A DNA stretch of 54,377 nt from an uncultured Prevotellaceae bacterium. Lineage in GTDB: Bacteria; Bacteroidota; Bacteroidia; Bacteroidales; Bacteroidaceae. The position numbers and the translations under genes were made by a program. The DNA lies in assembly GCA_946540735.1 (NCBI GenBank), contig CAMNIN010000020.1, forward strand, positions 1 to 54,377, in the 5' to 3' direction. The stretch's first letter is position 1, and each line of letters starts with the position of its first letter. Below the pieces are notes generated by a model. It searched no databases and was not told the DNA's origin. It was given only the letters and a program-made list of their open reading frames with translations. Below, piece by piece: positions 9,328 through 19,610 of this stretch.

Positions 9328-11097
9328 ATGAAAATCAAAAACTATTTGGGGGGCGGAGTGTTTGCCCTATGTATAGCTTTCTTGATGTCATGTGTTGACA
9401 ATAATATGGATCTCAGCAATATTGACACAACGGCCAGATTCCAGACAAAACAACTGGTGGTGCCAATCAATATTGACGATGTCACGCTTGAACAGGTGCT
9501 TGACCTTGATGATGGCAGTGATATTGTGAAAACACTCAATCAAGACAATAAACCCATTTACGCCATGAGGAGAACTGGCAACTTCACCTCAGAAGACGTG
9601 ATTGTGAACGATTTCTCCATTCCCATACCGGCCATGGACCCTGCCGAATTGACTCTCGAACTCGAAGATCTGCGTAAGATTGTGGATTTTGTGAAAATTG
9701 AGGGCAACCCAATAGCCTACTATGAAATCAATGATTATAATAGCATTGAGGTTCCCTTCAAGTCGCCCGACATCTATATCGATAAGTCGATCAAGCAAAT
9801 TGATTATATAGGTGTGACAACTAGATTCGCCATCAAAATCAAGGTTGATGGTCTTAGCCGTGAAGCGTTGAATAACACCAAACTTACGGGACTGAAAATC
9901 CAATTTCCCAAGGGGATGCACATCTCATCAGACAAAGGATTATTTCATTCAGAAACCGGCTTGCTCGATTTGTCGAATGAGACAATCCAACTCAACAACC
10001 AAGGAGAGCTGGACATGAGCGTGAATGTGGATGGCATAACATGCGACAATGAACATGTCAATGTGAATTACGACAACCACCACATCAATTACGCGGGCAG
10101 CATCAAAATCAAAGAAGGAAAGGTAAGCATCTTTGTGGACACCAATTTGGAGAACAACATCAAGCTAAGAGCTGATTACTTCCTTGACGCCATCAAAGTT
10201 CACTCGTTCACAGGCAAGTTGGAATACAGACTTGAAGACTTGTCGATGAATCCTATACATATCGAGAATCTTCCAGACATCCTTAGCAAGTCAGGAACAA
10301 AAATCGGGCTGGAAAACCCGCAGATTTATCTCTCTCTGAACAATTCGCTCTACGAATACAACATGCTTTTCCAAACTGACCTTCAGCTCACCGCCATGCT
10401 CAACCAACTGAGCAAGACATACGGACTGGATGATGGCACGTTCAAGACTCAAAGCTCAAAAGCTAACGACAATGAGTTCTTGTTGTCGCCCGAAAAGCCG
10501 GAGTTCTTTTATGAAGGCTATACAGACCCGCAGTATGTGCGATTTACTGCATTGAGACATGTCTTGTCCGACCTGGATGGCATACCAAGCATGATCAAGA
10601 TTGATGCTCTCGAACCCACGCTGTTCTCAGGATCACAATCAAAGAACTTCAGATTAGGTGAGAACTACGGCCCCATAGTGGGAGAATATGCCTTCTTCGC
10701 ACCCCTCCAAATGACGGAAGAATCCCAGATCATGTACACAGACACGATTGACGGGTGGAATGACGAGGACGTGGACGCCATCACGATAGAGAATCTGATG
10801 GTTGCATTTGATGCCTCGACTGACGTGCCTTTCGACACGGAATTGACCATAAGACCCATTGACACGTCAGGAAACGTGATCTCTGGAGTGGAATGCACAA
10901 AGGCAATCTTGCCTGCTGAGGCCAAGGATCATCACATCGAGGTGACTGTCAATGGTATGGTTACCCATTTGGATGGCATTTTGATAGATGCCCGCCTCGT
11001 CAATAGGAATAACAACAGGACACTTGCACCCGAAATGAAACTCTATCTGAAAAACTGCAAAGCCACTGTGACAGGATATTATGAAAAAGAATTGTAA
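9328..11097 (+). CDS. Large outer-membrane-type lipoprotein of unknown function
   Basis: 589 residues from ATG 9328. A GTG 12 bp upstream in frame is possible but would lengthen the signal peptide without need. The N-terminus has Lys residues, a hydrophobic stretch and the lipobox F-L-M-S-C followed by V-D-N-N, so it should be a lipid-anchored, probably surface-exposed protein. The rest is beta-rich, with repeated strand-turn patterns and acidic loops, and I recognise no catalytic motif. The gap to the DUF5723 gene is only 12 bp, so the two are almost certainly cotranscribed and probably act together. Base composition is less AT-rich than the giant LRR gene upstream. Function not assigned. 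Confidence 0.75.
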   Translation: MKIKNYLGGGVFALCIAFLMSCVDNNMDLSNIDTTARFQTKQLVVPINIDDVTLEQVLDLDDGSDIVKTLNQDNKPIYAMRRTGNFTSEDVIVNDFSIPIPAMDPAELTLELEDLRKIVDFVKIEGNPIAYYEINDYNSIEVPFKSPDIYIDKSIKQIDYIGVTTRFAIKIKVDGLSREALNNTKLTGLKIQFPKGMHISSDKGLFHSETGLLDLSNETIQLNNQGELDMSVNVDGITCDNEHVNVNYDNHHINYAGSIKIKEGKVSIFVDTNLENNIKLRADYFLDAIKVHSFTGKLEYRLEDLSMNPIHIENLPDILSKSGTKIGLENPQIYLSLNNSLYEYNMLFQTDLQLTAMLNQLSKTYGLDDGTFKTQSSKANDNEFLLSPEKPEFFYEGYTDPQYVRFTALRHVLSDLDGIPSMIKIDALEPTLFSGSQSKNFRLGENYGPIVGEYAFFAPLQMTEESQIMYTDTIDGWNDEDVDAITIENLMVAFDASTDVPFDTELTIRPIDTSGNVISGVECTKAILPAEAKDHHIEVTVNGMVTHLDGILIDARLVNRNNNRTLAPEMKLYLKNCKATVTGYYEKEL

Positions 11098-11109
11098 AAA
11101 ATCAAGAAA

Positions 11110-12525
11110 ATGAAGCAGATAAAGTCTCTCATCATGGTTGTTTCTTTAGGCTTGGTTTCAACCGCCACCCAAGCCCAAAATCTCAATTCGGGCTATTTTG
11201 CTGACGGTTTCCTCTTCAGGCACAACAGCAATCCTGCTTTTTCCAACAAGCAAGGTTATTTCTCTATGCCTGGCATCGGAAATCTCAACGTCAACATCAA
11301 CAGCAGCCTTCGTGTGGATGATGTAATCCGCACTGTCGATGGCAAGACCGTCCTCTTCATTCATCCGAAAGTGGACGCAGGCAGCTTCCTCTCGGCTGTC
11401 AATGAAAAGAATAAGGTGGCCGTCAATGTAAAAGAGCAAATCCTGGGCCTTGGCTTTAAGGGCATGGGTGGGTATAACACCTTCGAAATCAATGCTCGTG
11501 CGAATGTCAATGCCATCATTCCTGGCTCTATCCTGAGGTTGGCAAAAGAGGGCGTTGAAAACAAAACTTACAACATCCGTGACCTTGCTGCCCACGCCGA
11601 TGCTTATGGCGAGGTCGCTTTGGGGCACAGCCACCAAATCAATGAGAGTCTGCGCATTGGTGCCAAAGCGAAAGTATTGCTCGGCGTGGCCAATGCGGAT
11701 GCAGACTTCAGCAAGGCTCAACTCGTTTTGGGCGAGGACGAATGGGTCGGTGTGACAAATGCTGAAATACAGACAAGCATAAAAAAGATGGAGTATAAGA
11801 TGGAAGAAACGACTCGTGGCCCCGAGGGAGACGAACACATTCATCGATATGTGAGCGGTGTGGAGAACACCAAATGGGGTGTCGATGGCTTCGGTCTGGC
11901 TTTAGACCTTGGAGCTGAATACAAATTGGACGAAGATTGGGCGTTTTCCGCTGCATTGCTTGACCTCGGATACATAGGTTGGAAAAATAATTACGTGGCA
12001 TCGACCGACGGTGACAAGGCTGTACATACCAGTACGCATATTTTCAATGTCGACGATGAAGCAGACAACTCTTTTGAAAAAGAAGGAGACCGTCTCTTGG
12101 AAGACCTTTCAGCTCTTTATGAACTGCAAGACAAAGGCAATACGGGAAAACGTTCCAGAGCATTGGATGCCATAATGAATATTGGTGTGGAATACACGCC
12201 CAAATTCTACAAAAAGATGTCTCTCGGACTGATGAACAGCACCCGCTTGGGAAAGTATGGATGCACGGATTTTCGCTTGTCAGCAAATGTTGCCCCAACC
12301 AACATTTTTTCTGCCTCGGCGAACGTGGCTCTTGGCAGCTTTGGCTTTAGTTTTGGATGGCTTCTCAACTTCCACCCTAATGGGTTCAACATATTCTTGG
12401 GTATGGACAACACACCAGTCAAGCTGGCCAAACAAGGAGTGCCGCTTTCAGGCGGGGGGAATGTCAACATTGGCATCAATTTCCCTTTCGGAAAAAATAA
12501 GACAAAATCAACTGCGATTTTGTAA
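11110..12525 (+). CDS. DUF5723 family outer-membrane beta-barrel candidate
   Basis: 471 residues with a signal peptide ending T-Q-A-Q, followed by the N-terminal block L-N-S-G-Y-F-A-D-G-F-L-F-R-H-N-S-N-P-A-F. I recognise this from memory as characteristic of DUF5723 proteins of Bacteroidota. The remainder alternates amphipathic strands with polar turns and ends in strand-like segments (F-N-I-F-L-G-M-D, G-G-N-V-N-I-G-I-N-F-P-F-G), as in porin-like barrels. The family has no established function. The preceding lipoprotein, 12 bp upstream, suggests a lipoprotein-barrel complex in the outer membrane. The downstream LRR surface protein may be a client (inference). Confidence 0.72.
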   Translation: MKQIKSLIMVVSLGLVSTATQAQNLNSGYFADGFLFRHNSNPAFSNKQGYFSMPGIGNLNVNINSSLRVDDVIRTVDGKTVLFIHPKVDAGSFLSAVNEKNKVAVNVKEQILGLGFKGMGGYNTFEINARANVNAIIPGSILRLAKEGVENKTYNIRDLAAHADAYGEVALGHSHQINESLRIGAKAKVLLGVANADADFSKAQLVLGEDEWVGVTNAEIQTSIKKMEYKMEETTRGPEGDEHIHRYVSGVENTKWGVDGFGLALDLGAEYKLDEDWAFSAALLDLGYIGWKNNYVASTDGDKAVHTSTHIFNVDDEADNSFEKEGDRLLEDLSALYELQDKGNTGKRSRALDAIMNIGVEYTPKFYKKMSLGLMNSTRLGKYGCTDFRLSANVAPTNIFSASANVALGSFGFSFGWLLNFHPNGFNIFLGMDNTPVKLAKQGVPLSGGGNVNIGINFPFGKNKTKSTAIL

Positions 12526-12570
12526 ATGATTAATCATCAATATTATGTTCAATCATATATCTAAGTCATT

Positions 12571-15500
12571 ATGAAAAATCTTATTTTGACAATCTTGGCA
12601 GTCTTCTGCTGGACTTCGGCCATGGCAGACGATAAATTGCCTTATACCGTCTTGTCGGAAGACGGGAAAACGCTAACAGTCTATTACGATTCTGAAATGG
12701 AGTCAAGAGACGGTGAAATCGTTATTTTGGAATGGTGGAGAATAAACCCTGACGATCCAGAGGGCCTTCCTTTTGTCACACTTACGGATAGTCCAGATAA
12801 AGTAGAAAAAGTCATCTTCGACTCTTCGTTTGCCGATGCAAGGCCAACCAGCACTCGAAGTTGGTTTGAGGGAATGGAGAATCTTGCAAAAATCGAGGGA
12901 ATTAATCATTTGAACACCTCTAAAGTGACAGATATGGGACACATGTTCCTAGGATGTAGTCGCTTAGAAGATATTGACCTTTCTCATTTTAATACTTCTA
13001 ATGTAGACAACTCTAATTATTATAGAAATCATGAAGAATTCTATTGTGGTTTCTCATATATGTTTGCAGGATGTAAAAGCTTGAGCACTCTGGATGTCTG
13101 TTCTTTCGACACAAGCAATGCGGGTACAATGAGAGGAATGTTTTCAGGTTGTTCAAATCTTACCAATCTGGATGTATCTCATTTCGACACGTCAAATGTG
13201 ACAGATATGACAGAGATGTTCATGGGTTGCAGCATGCTGGCAGCTTTGGATGTCTCTAATTTTAATACAGAAAAAGTGGAAGGGATGAGCGGGATGTTTT
13301 CTGGTTGCCAGAGTTTAACAGCTTTAGATGTTTCAAACTTTGATACACATCATGTCATGGATTTTTCTCCTGCAGGATACGGTATTATAACTCCTTATAT
13401 GTATGGATTTTCTGATATGTTTAATTCGTGTAGCAGCTTGGAGCAACTTGATGTGAGCAACTTTGATGTGAGTAATTCAAATAGTTTGTCTGGAATGTTC
13501 GAGAATTGTGTGAATCTAAAATCTATAACTCTTTTTTCATACGAGAACGAAAGAATCTTTGATAGTGATGATTTCAATCTTAAATATGTTAATTCTTTCG
13601 ATACTGAGCGCATGTTTAAAGGGTGTAAAAATCTAGAAGAAATAGACCTTTTTGGCTTTAGAGCTATGATATATTATGGTGATGAAATGTTCATGGATTG
13701 TAGTAAAGTGAAAAAACTGTATATCCAAGATGTTCAGATACTTGTAGATGAAGAAGGAGACTTTAATGATGAAAACCGTAATAGCAGGAATAGTGTTTGT
13801 GGGATGTTCAAAGGCTGTTCCAGCTTAACCGAATTGAATCTTAGCCATTTTGAAATGCCATTCGAAATATATGAATGGTGGTATGATGAGGATACAGGCG
13901 GATGGATACATGGAGATAAGCATTTTGAGAATACGACTACTGAATTGCTGGCAGGTTGCTCTAACCTTCGGCATTTGGCAATCTCTCCTTCGATGAAAGA
14001 TCTGGCTGATGACGCATGCGTAGGCGTTGGAACGACCCAAACACCTTGCGGCATCTCTGCTCCAAAGACATTCGATTTTGAAATCGATACTTCCGGAGAT
14101 TATTTCCAGTGGAAATCAGGCTATTTCAAAATGGAGGATGATATCGATAACTTGGAAATCGCTGACATCACCATCGCTCAGGGCTGGGAAAGCAAAGTTC
14201 CGATTCTCTTGAATAATGCAAAGAACTATTACCGTGTGGAATTCGACATGTCTCTTCCCGAGGATATTTTCATGCACAGCAAAATAGAACACGAAGGCCT
14301 CGACAGCTTTGATGCCGTTCTCGGCGTGGATGGATATTATGTGGAGAATAAGGATTCCGTATACTATTTCTATCTTGAGCCTCAGACCTATGAGTCCAAT
14401 GATCCCGGAGAATTGTGCAAATTCCCATTGGAGGTATATGCCAATCTGGCCCCTGGCACCTATACAGGACGGGTCACCAACATTTTCTTCAAAGATGTCA
14501 ATGGCGTGGAATACCATCCGGCAGATGTGACATTCAAGATCAATGTTGCAAAAGGCAATTCTGATATTTATGTCTCTTATTCCGACCATACGTTGACGTT
14601 CTGTTATGACTCGATGAGGGATATCCGTGAAGGGAAAACCTATCCACTCAACACCGACACCATTACGCCAGGATGGATTGAGAATGGTGACAGCATCTAT
14701 GAGGTGGATTTCAGAAGATCTTTCTCTTATGCACGGCCGACAACCGCTTATTACTGGTTCATGGATTGTAAGGGAATAAGGAATATATCGAATCTGAGGT
14801 ATCTCAACACCAGTGAGGTGACAAACATGGAGGCAATGTTCTATTACTGCCAATATCTCCAGGATATAGACCTGTCTCATTTCGATACACGCAAAGTGAC
14901 GAACATGAATTGGATGTTCTTCTACACAGCGGTGAGAGAACTCGACCTGAGTAGTTTTGATACGAGCAACGTGACAGAAATGCGGACGATGTTCGCACAT
15001 TGCAAAAATTTGCAAAGTTTGGATCTTTCTAATTTCGATACACGTAAGGTGACAACCATGCGAAGTCTGTTCTTGGATTGTGGGGACCTGGATTACGTGG
15101 ACCTGACCAGCTTCGACACAAGTAACGTGGAAAGCATGTATGAGATGTTCTATGGCTGTGATGATCTCTCAAGCTTGGAAATCAGCCATTTCGATACAAG
15201 CAAAGTGAGGGATATGGATGGGATGTTCTATGGATGTAGCAACTTGAAACATTTGGATGTCGGCAATTTCAATACGTCGAATGTGACTAATATGAATTGC
15301 ATGTTCTATGGATGCAGAGAGTTGAAGCAGATTGATGTGTCTGGTTTCAACACCGAAAATGTGACAAACATGAACTGGATGTTTTATGATACCGGCGTGA
15401 ATGAACTCGATGTCAGTCATTTCAATACGAGTAATGTGACAGAGATGCGCACGATGTTTGGCTATTGCAGAGATTTGGAAAGGTTGGATCTTTCGAATTT

Positions 15501-16089
15501 CGACACCCATAATGTGACAACGATGCGGAGCCTGTTTGTGGATTGCCAGAGTCTGAGAGATTTGAATATCAGTAGCTTTGACACCGGAAATGTGGATAAT
15601 ATGTATGAGATGTTCTACGAATGCTTCGCCTTGCCTGAGATAGACCTTTCTCATTTCAATACAAGTAAAGTGACCAATATGGAGGGCATGTTCTACAAAT
15701 GCCAGAACCTGACAGCTCTTGACTTGAGTTCATTTGATTTCTCCAATGTCACGGAATCAAAGTCCTTCATGTCCGGTTGTACCAACCTCCGGGAACTGTC
15801 AATACCGTTGTCTATGAAGGGAATTGACGATTCGGCTTGTAACCAAGTGGGCACGACCAATACTCCTTGCCTGATGCATGCCCCCAGTGGATTCGAATTT
15901 GGCGTGAATACATCCGGTGACTATTTCCAGTGGAAATCGGGCTATTTCAAATTGGATTTGGAGGGTATTCCCGGTATTGCCGCTCCTGATGATAACGACT
16001 CTCCCGCATACGATCTCAAGGGCGTGAGAGCACCTCGATCCATGAGGGGAATTTACATCCGAAATGGCAAGAAATATGTGAAAAAGTGA
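12571..16089 (+). CDS. BspA-family surface protein with DUF285 repeats and sorting-like tail
   Basis: 1172 residues with a clear signal peptide (cut after S-A-M-A). There are two arrays of about 24-residue DUF285 repeats (F-N/D-T-S-N-V-T-x-M-x-x-M-F-x-x-C), roughly residues 105-480 and 700-1085. Between them is a beta-sandwich, cohesin-like region (about 530-670). Each array ends in the same cap, D-Y-F-Q-W-K-S-G-Y-F-K, so the protein is two copies of one plan. The C-terminus (A-Y-D-L-K-G-V-R ... G-I-Y-I-R-N-G-K-K-Y-V-K-K) resembles the short Prevotella form of a type IX secretion/anchoring tail. It is likely a secreted adhesin or host-contact protein. The gene follows DUF5723 by 45 bp. Confidence 0.82.
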   Translation: MKNLILTILAVFCWTSAMADDKLPYTVLSEDGKTLTVYYDSEMESRDGEIVILEWWRINPDDPEGLPFVTLTDSPDKVEKVIFDSSFADARPTSTRSWFEGMENLAKIEGINHLNTSKVTDMGHMFLGCSRLEDIDLSHFNTSNVDNSNYYRNHEEFYCGFSYMFAGCKSLSTLDVCSFDTSNAGTMRGMFSGCSNLTNLDVSHFDTSNVTDMTEMFMGCSMLAALDVSNFNTEKVEGMSGMFSGCQSLTALDVSNFDTHHVMDFSPAGYGIITPYMYGFSDMFNSCSSLEQLDVSNFDVSNSNSLSGMFENCVNLKSITLFSYENERIFDSDDFNLKYVNSFDTERMFKGCKNLEEIDLFGFRAMIYYGDEMFMDCSKVKKLYIQDVQILVDEEGDFNDENRNSRNSVCGMFKGCSSLTELNLSHFEMPFEIYEWWYDEDTGGWIHGDKHFENTTTELLAGCSNLRHLAISPSMKDLADDACVGVGTTQTPCGISAPKTFDFEIDTSGDYFQWKSGYFKMEDDIDNLEIADITIAQGWESKVPILLNNAKNYYRVEFDMSLPEDIFMHSKIEHEGLDSFDAVLGVDGYYVENKDSVYYFYLEPQTYESNDPGELCKFPLEVYANLAPGTYTGRVTNIFFKDVNGVEYHPADVTFKINVAKGNSDIYVSYSDHTLTFCYDSMRDIREGKTYPLNTDTITPGWIENGDSIYEVDFRRSFSYARPTTAYYWFMDCKGIRNISNLRYLNTSEVTNMEAMFYYCQYLQDIDLSHFDTRKVTNMNWMFFYTAVRELDLSSFDTSNVTEMRTMFAHCKNLQSLDLSNFDTRKVTTMRSLFLDCGDLDYVDLTSFDTSNVESMYEMFYGCDDLSSLEISHFDTSKVRDMDGMFYGCSNLKHLDVGNFNTSNVTNMNCMFYGCRELKQIDVSGFNTENVTNMNWMFYDTGVNELDVSHFNTSNVTEMRTMFGYCRDLERLDLSNFDTHNVTTMRSLFVDCQSLRDLNISSFDTGNVDNMYEMFYECFALPEIDLSHFNTSKVTNMEGMFYKCQNLTALDLSSFDFSNVTESKSFMSGCTNLRELSIPLSMKGIDDSACNQVGTTNTPCLMHAPSGFEFGVNTSGDYFQWKSGYFKLDLEGIPGIAAPDDNDSPAYDLKGVRAPRSMRGIYIRNGKKYVKK
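14806..15735 (+). repeat. Higher-order repeat: two 465-bp units of six DUF285 repeats
   Basis: The second repeat array is built from two six-repeat super-units starting at 14806 and 15271. Corresponding repeats match better across units than within them. The third repeat of each is preceded by a non-Cys variant (Y-T-A-V-R-E-L-D against D-T-G-V-N-E-L-D), the fourth is followed by T-T-M-R-S-L-F and the fifth by M-Y-E-M-F. This is an older, diverged duplication. Confidence 0.75.
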
Positions 16090-16126
16090 AAAAGACTAAA
16101 CGTAATTTTAAACAAAAATTAGTGTC

Positions 16127-17563
16127 ATGAAAAAGAATTCATTAAAATGGATGGCAGTTTTGTTTGCAGCTGTCGTAAGTATGGGGGTCGTTTCCTGTGG
16201 AAGTGATGACAAAGACGACCCAAGTAATCCAGAAACACCCATCAATCCAGTCGAACCGTCAAAGGACAATGCCATGTCGCCAGCCGACCAGAAGGAGTAT
16301 CTTGAAACTGTGGCTCTGGAATTTATGGATATGATGCCATCTTCGGATTTCCGGGATATTGCCGAACTTGGCAAGTATATTGCCGAGACATACGGAGATG
16401 ACTACAATTGGGACAACGTCGGCGACTGGGCTGAAGATGCTTTTAATGCTGCCCGTGAAGCCCTTGGAACAAAGACAACAGAAAGCGAAACCGAAAAGTG
16501 GGGAAGTTATACTTACAAATATAATTACATTTACACCAACTACAAAGCTTTGCTTATGGCCTCTAATTTTACAGGACATTTCACAGCACGTAATGGCCGT
16601 TGGGAGTTGGAAAAAGCTAACGACTTGCAGTTTATCTTCACTGATAAGCGTAGCCAGCAATGTGTACTTAAGCTTGAAACGAGCGGTAGCGTAAAGAAAG
16701 TATATGCTTACAATGTCGATGAATGGAAAGACTATGAATATGATTCTAACGGCTCTACATATACCAGTAACGATTATTACGACCGCACACAATGTACCAT
16801 AGGCATACCAGAAAGGATTGTGGTAACTTTGACACAGGGCGGAAGCCAGGTCGTTAAAACTACCGTCAACATTGACTTGGGAAGCATCAGCGGTGAAGAA
16901 TTTGACATCAGCAAGAACAGCGTAACGCTGTCGTCTCTCATAGAACTGAACAACGGTTATAAATTTGACGTTTCCAGGGTTGCATATACAGCAAACACCA
17001 ATGCGTCAGTATCGTTTGTCATGAGCAAAAATGGCACTTCGCTTGTGACGATGGGTGCTTCGGCCGATGTTTTTGATATTCCTTCGGTCAATGTGAGTGC
17101 GTTCAGTTCTGATAGCTTCGACGGAGACGATTACGATTTCGATAAGGCTAATGGGAAAAAAGCATACGTAAAACTGGACATCCTTGGTAAGGTTCAGATT
17201 CAAGGAACATTGTCGGATGTGCGCAAGTTCGCAGATTATCTGGAAGATGCTTCAGACAATGATGGAGACGAGAAGAATTTCAAATCTTACATTAATCAGG
17301 CTAATGCACTTGCAGACGTTAATCTGTTCTACGACGGAAAGAATGTCAAACAGGCTGCAATAAAGTTGGAGCCTTTTGCTGATGAAAGTTGGAATGGTCG
17401 CACTTATTGGGAAGTTGAACCGGTGGTATATTTCTTCGACGGTTCTTCTTACAGCACATTTGAAGCATTCTTCAACGAAAAAGACTTCAAAAAGACCATT
17501 GACACTTTCAAGGCATTGGCAAACAAGTATGCCGACCTTGTAGATGAGCGCATTGACTGGTAA
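16127..17563 (+). CDS. Lipoprotein of unknown function
   Basis: 478 residues. The N-terminus carries a signal peptide ending in the lipobox G-V-V-S-C, then G-S-D-D-K-D-D and a Pro/Glu/Asn linker to about residue 50, typical of exported Bacteroidota lipoproteins. The mature part has a helical, Trp/Tyr-rich N-terminal half and a beta-rich C-terminal half. No enzyme motif is recognised. It sits 37 bp after the DUF285 surface protein and 9 bp before a TonB-dependent receptor, so it belongs to the same transcription unit and may be a surface or periplasmic partner of that receptor. Confidence 0.7.
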   Translation: MKKNSLKWMAVLFAAVVSMGVVSCGSDDKDDPSNPETPINPVEPSKDNAMSPADQKEYLETVALEFMDMMPSSDFRDIAELGKYIAETYGDDYNWDNVGDWAEDAFNAAREALGTKTTESETEKWGSYTYKYNYIYTNYKALLMASNFTGHFTARNGRWELEKANDLQFIFTDKRSQQCVLKLETSGSVKKVYAYNVDEWKDYEYDSNGSTYTSNDYYDRTQCTIGIPERIVVTLTQGGSQVVKTTVNIDLGSISGEEFDISKNSVTLSSLIELNNGYKFDVSRVAYTANTNASVSFVMSKNGTSLVTMGASADVFDIPSVNVSAFSSDSFDGDDYDFDKANGKKAYVKLDILGKVQIQGTLSDVRKFADYLEDASDNDGDEKNFKSYINQANALADVNLFYDGKNVKQAAIKLEPFADESWNGRTYWEVEPVVYFFDGSSYSTFEAFFNEKDFKKTIDTFKALANKYADLVDERIDW

Positions 17564-17572
17564 TTCTCTCGA

Positions 17573-19603
17573 ATGAGAAAGTTCAGTCTGACATACATTC
17601 TGATTATATTATTCTGTGCACTTTCATCTTCTGCATATTCTCAGGAAGATGAAAGTGCATGGACTTTTTCGCTTGACAGCATAACGGTGACAGGCTTTCG
17701 GAACAGGTTGCCAGTTAAATCTGATGTTCGGGGTGTGACGCTATGGGATATGAGTAGCATGAATTTGCTTCCTCAGATACTTGGCAATGCCGACCCCATG
17801 CACTATGCCCAAATGTTGCCAGGCATACAGACGAACAATGAGTACAGGAGCGGCATTAATATAGAAGGATGCGACAATCAGCATAACCTGATAACGATTG
17901 ATGGAGTTCCAATCTATAACGTGAATCACCTGTTAGGCTTCTTCTCAACATTCAATTCTACGCATTTCCAATCCATGTCTATTGCAAAAGGAGTTGTTGG
18001 TGCTGACTCTCCAAATAGAATTGGCGGACAAATGGATATGCTGCACATGACGGACATTCCAGATTCCATTAACGGTAATGTCTCTGTTGGATTGATTTCT
18101 TCGCAAGGTACACTTCATTTGCCTTTCGGAAAGAAGACTTTTGTCTCTCTTTCACTGAGAGGGTCTTATTTGAACCTTCTTTATAGCCGATGGATGAAGG
18201 CAGATGAGCAACAAGTCAAATATTCTTTCTACGATGTAAATGTCACTCTAGGGCATCAAGTGGACAAGCATAATCTACTATTGTTTGACCTCTATAGCGG
18301 CAGCGACACTGGAATCTTTTCTGAGTCTCATTATCTCGCTGACATGAAAGCCAGGTGGGGCAATAATATGGGGGCACTCCATTGGTTCTATAAGAATGAT
18401 GATGGGATGGTAGCCAGGACGACAGCATTTGTGACAGACTATCGAAACATATTCAGTCTTGAAATGCAGAATATGTCCTTTCGTCTGCCTTCTGGCATCA
18501 CCGACTTCGGGATGAAAAGTGATCTGATGTGGAAAGGATGGAATGTCGGTTTTGTGACATCCCTTCATCAAATACGCCCCCAGTCATTGAACCATCATGC
18601 TGATTTTAAAATGGCTGACGCAAATATAGATAAGACACACTCCTTGGAATCTTCCTTATTTGCGAACTATGAATATCCCTTGACTGAACATCTGAATATA
18701 ATGGGTGGCATACGCGGAACTTGCTTTGTAGAAGTGAATCATGTTTATACCACGCTCGACCCCTCTTTACGATTCCTTTTTGACAATTCGACATGGAACG
18801 TCTCTGCAACCTATGCACTTCGCCATCAATATCTGTTCCAGACAGGTTTTTCCGACTCTGGTTTACCCACGGAATTCTGGATGTCATCTTCAAAAGACAT
18901 CAAACCCCAATATGCCCACGAGTTTTCAGTAAACGGTTCTATCTATTTGTTTGGTCGGAGATATAGAGTGGGATTGGATTTGTTTTATAGGAGACTATAT
19001 AACCAAATAGCCTATAAAGGGTCTGTTCTTGATTATGTTAATAGAGAGTATGATATGAACAGTGCCTTGTTGCACGGTAATGGTGAAAACTATGGCTTTA
19101 GCCTTATGCTCAACAAATGTGCAGGAGCATTAACAGGGTGGTTAAGTTATACATATACTCATGCACGCCGATCTTTTGACGAAGAAAGGCGCCGTGATTC
19201 TTACCCTGCCAGCCATGAGCGTCCGCACGAACTGAATGCAGTTGCTGCTTATGCTGTGGGGAAGCACTGGACTATTGGAGGGACAATCGTCTATGCCTCT
19301 GGGACGCCTTTTACTCCGGCACAATCCTTATATCTTCTTAACAACAATATCATTATGAAATATGGCAAATACAACTCTGCCAGACTTCAGCCCTACATGA
19401 GGCTTGACCTTTCTGTCAATTATAAATGGAAGGGAAAGAAAAAATCGGAACACGGCATCAATTTTTCTCTGTATAATACGACAAGCCGTGACAACGAACT
19501 ATTTTATTATTTAAGAACGCAAAAGGATGGTTCTTTTGCGTATCGTCCTGTCACATTTATTTTAAATGCTCTTCCATCTATCAGCTATTATTATAAATTC
19601 TAA
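17573..19603 (+). CDS. TonB-dependent outer-membrane receptor
   Basis: 676 residues with a signal peptide cut after A-Y-S-Q. The mature protein opens directly with a TonB-plug-type domain: L-D-S-I-T-V-T-G-F-R-N, Y-A-Q-M-L-P-G-I-Q-T-N-N-E, I-N-I-E-G-C-D-N-Q-H-N-L-I-T-I-D-G-V-P-I-Y-N. A beta-barrel follows, ending in aromatic Y-Y-Y-K-F. It lacks the N-terminal carboxypeptidase-regulatory and STN domains seen in most SusC-like proteins and is shorter than SusC. The DUF4249 gene starts 7 bp downstream, a recurrent partnership in Bacteroidota. The substrate is unknown; iron, peptide or host-derived ligands are possible. Confidence 0.82.
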   Translation: MRKFSLTYILIILFCALSSSAYSQEDESAWTFSLDSITVTGFRNRLPVKSDVRGVTLWDMSSMNLLPQILGNADPMHYAQMLPGIQTNNEYRSGINIEGCDNQHNLITIDGVPIYNVNHLLGFFSTFNSTHFQSMSIAKGVVGADSPNRIGGQMDMLHMTDIPDSINGNVSVGLISSQGTLHLPFGKKTFVSLSLRGSYLNLLYSRWMKADEQQVKYSFYDVNVTLGHQVDKHNLLLFDLYSGSDTGIFSESHYLADMKARWGNNMGALHWFYKNDDGMVARTTAFVTDYRNIFSLEMQNMSFRLPSGITDFGMKSDLMWKGWNVGFVTSLHQIRPQSLNHHADFKMADANIDKTHSLESSLFANYEYPLTEHLNIMGGIRGTCFVEVNHVYTTLDPSLRFLFDNSTWNVSATYALRHQYLFQTGFSDSGLPTEFWMSSSKDIKPQYAHEFSVNGSIYLFGRRYRVGLDLFYRRLYNQIAYKGSVLDYVNREYDMNSALLHGNGENYGFSLMLNKCAGALTGWLSYTYTHARRSFDEERRRDSYPASHERPHELNAVAAYAVGKHWTIGGTIVYASGTPFTPAQSLYLLNNNIIMKYGKYNSARLQPYMRLDLSVNYKWKGKKKSEHGINFSLYNTTSRDNELFYYLRTQKDGSFAYRPVTFILNALPSISYYYKF

Positions 19604-19610
19604 TAAAACT

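Noticed and set aside
11158..11844. 228-codon - strand frame opposite the DUF5723 gene
   Set aside because: There is no plausible start context, and it sits within a convincing + strand operon gene.
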